Shown in pieces: positions 63,649 through 64,000 of a DNA stretch of 64,000 nucleotides; position 1 is the stretch's first letter, and every line of letters begins with the position of its first letter. This DNA is from Alphaproteobacteria bacterium. GTDB taxonomy: Bacteria; Pseudomonadota; Alphaproteobacteria; Micropepsales; Micropepsaceae. The position numbers and the translations under genes were made by a program. The stretch is from the NCBI GenBank assembly GCA_019247845.1, contig JAFBAL010000019.1, positions 124,001 through 188,000 on the forward strand. Direction: 5' to 3'. The notes under the pieces were generated by a model. The model was not told the DNA's origin. It did no database searches and worked only from the letters and a program-made list of their open reading frames with translations.

Positions 63649-64000
63649 GCCGTCGCGCCGGCCAGACGCTTCAGCGCGCGTTCGCGCCCGATCAGCGGCA
63701 AGAGCTTCTTGAGCTCGGGCCCCTGCTCGCGGCCCGTGAGCGCCAGGCGCAGCGGATGAAACAGCGCGCGTCCCTTCGCGCCCGTCGCCGCGCCCACCGC
63801 CTTTGTCCACGCGCCCCAGGTCTCTTCGCTCCAGGGCTCGGGCGGAAGAAGCCCGGCCGCCGCTTCGGCCAGCGCCTTGTCCTCGATCACGGGTGCGACC
63901 GGTCCGGTAACGAGCGCCGCCAGCGCCGGCGCGTCGGCGAGCCGCGTCAGGTTGGGCTTGATCGCATCCCAAAGCGCGGCACTCATGCCGGGCAGCCGCG
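63645..64000 (-). CDS. gltX: Glutamyl-tRNA synthetase, C-terminal part (5' truncated by window edge)
   Basis: The frame stays open through the window end (R-L-P-G precede the internal Met), so the visible 118 residues are the C-terminus only. They match the GltX anticodon-binding domain: [57 protein letters not shown]. In alphaproteobacteria with two GltX copies one may serve tRNA-Gln; which copy this is cannot be told here. Confidence 0.9.
   Translation of the reverse strand, partial: RLPGMSAALWDAIKPNLTRLADAPALAALVTGPVAPVIEDKALAEAAAGLLPPEPWSEETWGAWTKAVGAATGAKGRALFHPLRLALTGREQGPELKKLLPLIGRERALKRLAGATA

Overview
The window is high-GC, gene-dense bacterial chromosome. Several gene families point to an alphaproteobacterium: a cyclic beta-1,2-glucan synthase (NdvB/ChvB type), TPR-sulfotransferases, an IalB-like protein, a two-domain cold-shock protein and an Atm1-type ABC exporter. 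A Rhizomicrobium/Micropepsales- or Caulobacter-like relative is a guess, not shown. There are no insertion sequences, phage genes or CRISPR arrays; it reads as core chromosome with lineage-specific islands.

Layout. 1-9.9 kb: 3' end of the cyclic glucan synthase, a serine hydrolase, SelO, a flotillin-like SPFH protein and a cytochrome P450. 10.13-10.22 kb: a tRNA gene with a leucine-type class II body (long variable arm, A73) but a glycine anticodon, GCC; this is the most unusual element here. 10.3-14.2 kb: a second serine hydrolase, then a coupled trio (MDR oxidoreductase, alpha/beta hydrolase, small GNAT), closed by a 30-bp inverted repeat. 14.3-17.8 kb: a metal-uptake cluster (small Cys/His membrane protein, outer-membrane barrel, ZnuA-like and ZnuB-like proteins) with no ATPase. 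17.9-21.8 kb: a TIGR03118-type secreted protein, a pentapeptide-repeat protein and a multicopper oxidase.

21.9-32.9 kb: a complete, tightly overlapping type II secretion operon on the minus strand (gspE-F-G-H-I-J-L-M-C-D-[small secreted protein]-K), with the prepilin peptidase convergent at its end. A 639-bp region separates gspE from a divergent secreted protein (33.5 kb). Three tandem, translationally coupled TPR-sulfotransferases and an IalB-like protein follow (34.2-40.5 kb), then a secreted galactose-oxidase-like beta-propeller protein with a strong terminator.

42.3-47 kb: M1 aminopeptidase, glucokinase and a GH84 N-acetylglucosaminidase, consistent with peptide and amino-sugar scavenging. 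47.1-49.2 kb: two unrecognised proteins. 49.2-50.8 kb: a sulfotransferase-like protein overlapping a class IV aminotransferase homologue that lacks the usual PLP lysine. 51-56.8 kb: the cold-shock protein and a PadR-adaptor-RND efflux operon with a regular three-half-site operator candidate. 56.9-64 kb: a second TIGR03118 protein, an Atm1-type ABC exporter preceded by an overlapping 35-residue membrane ORF, a LOG-family protein overlapping RarD antisense, cysS, a DUF805 protein and the 3' end of gltX.

All functions are assigned by reading motifs and family resemblance; no database search was possible.
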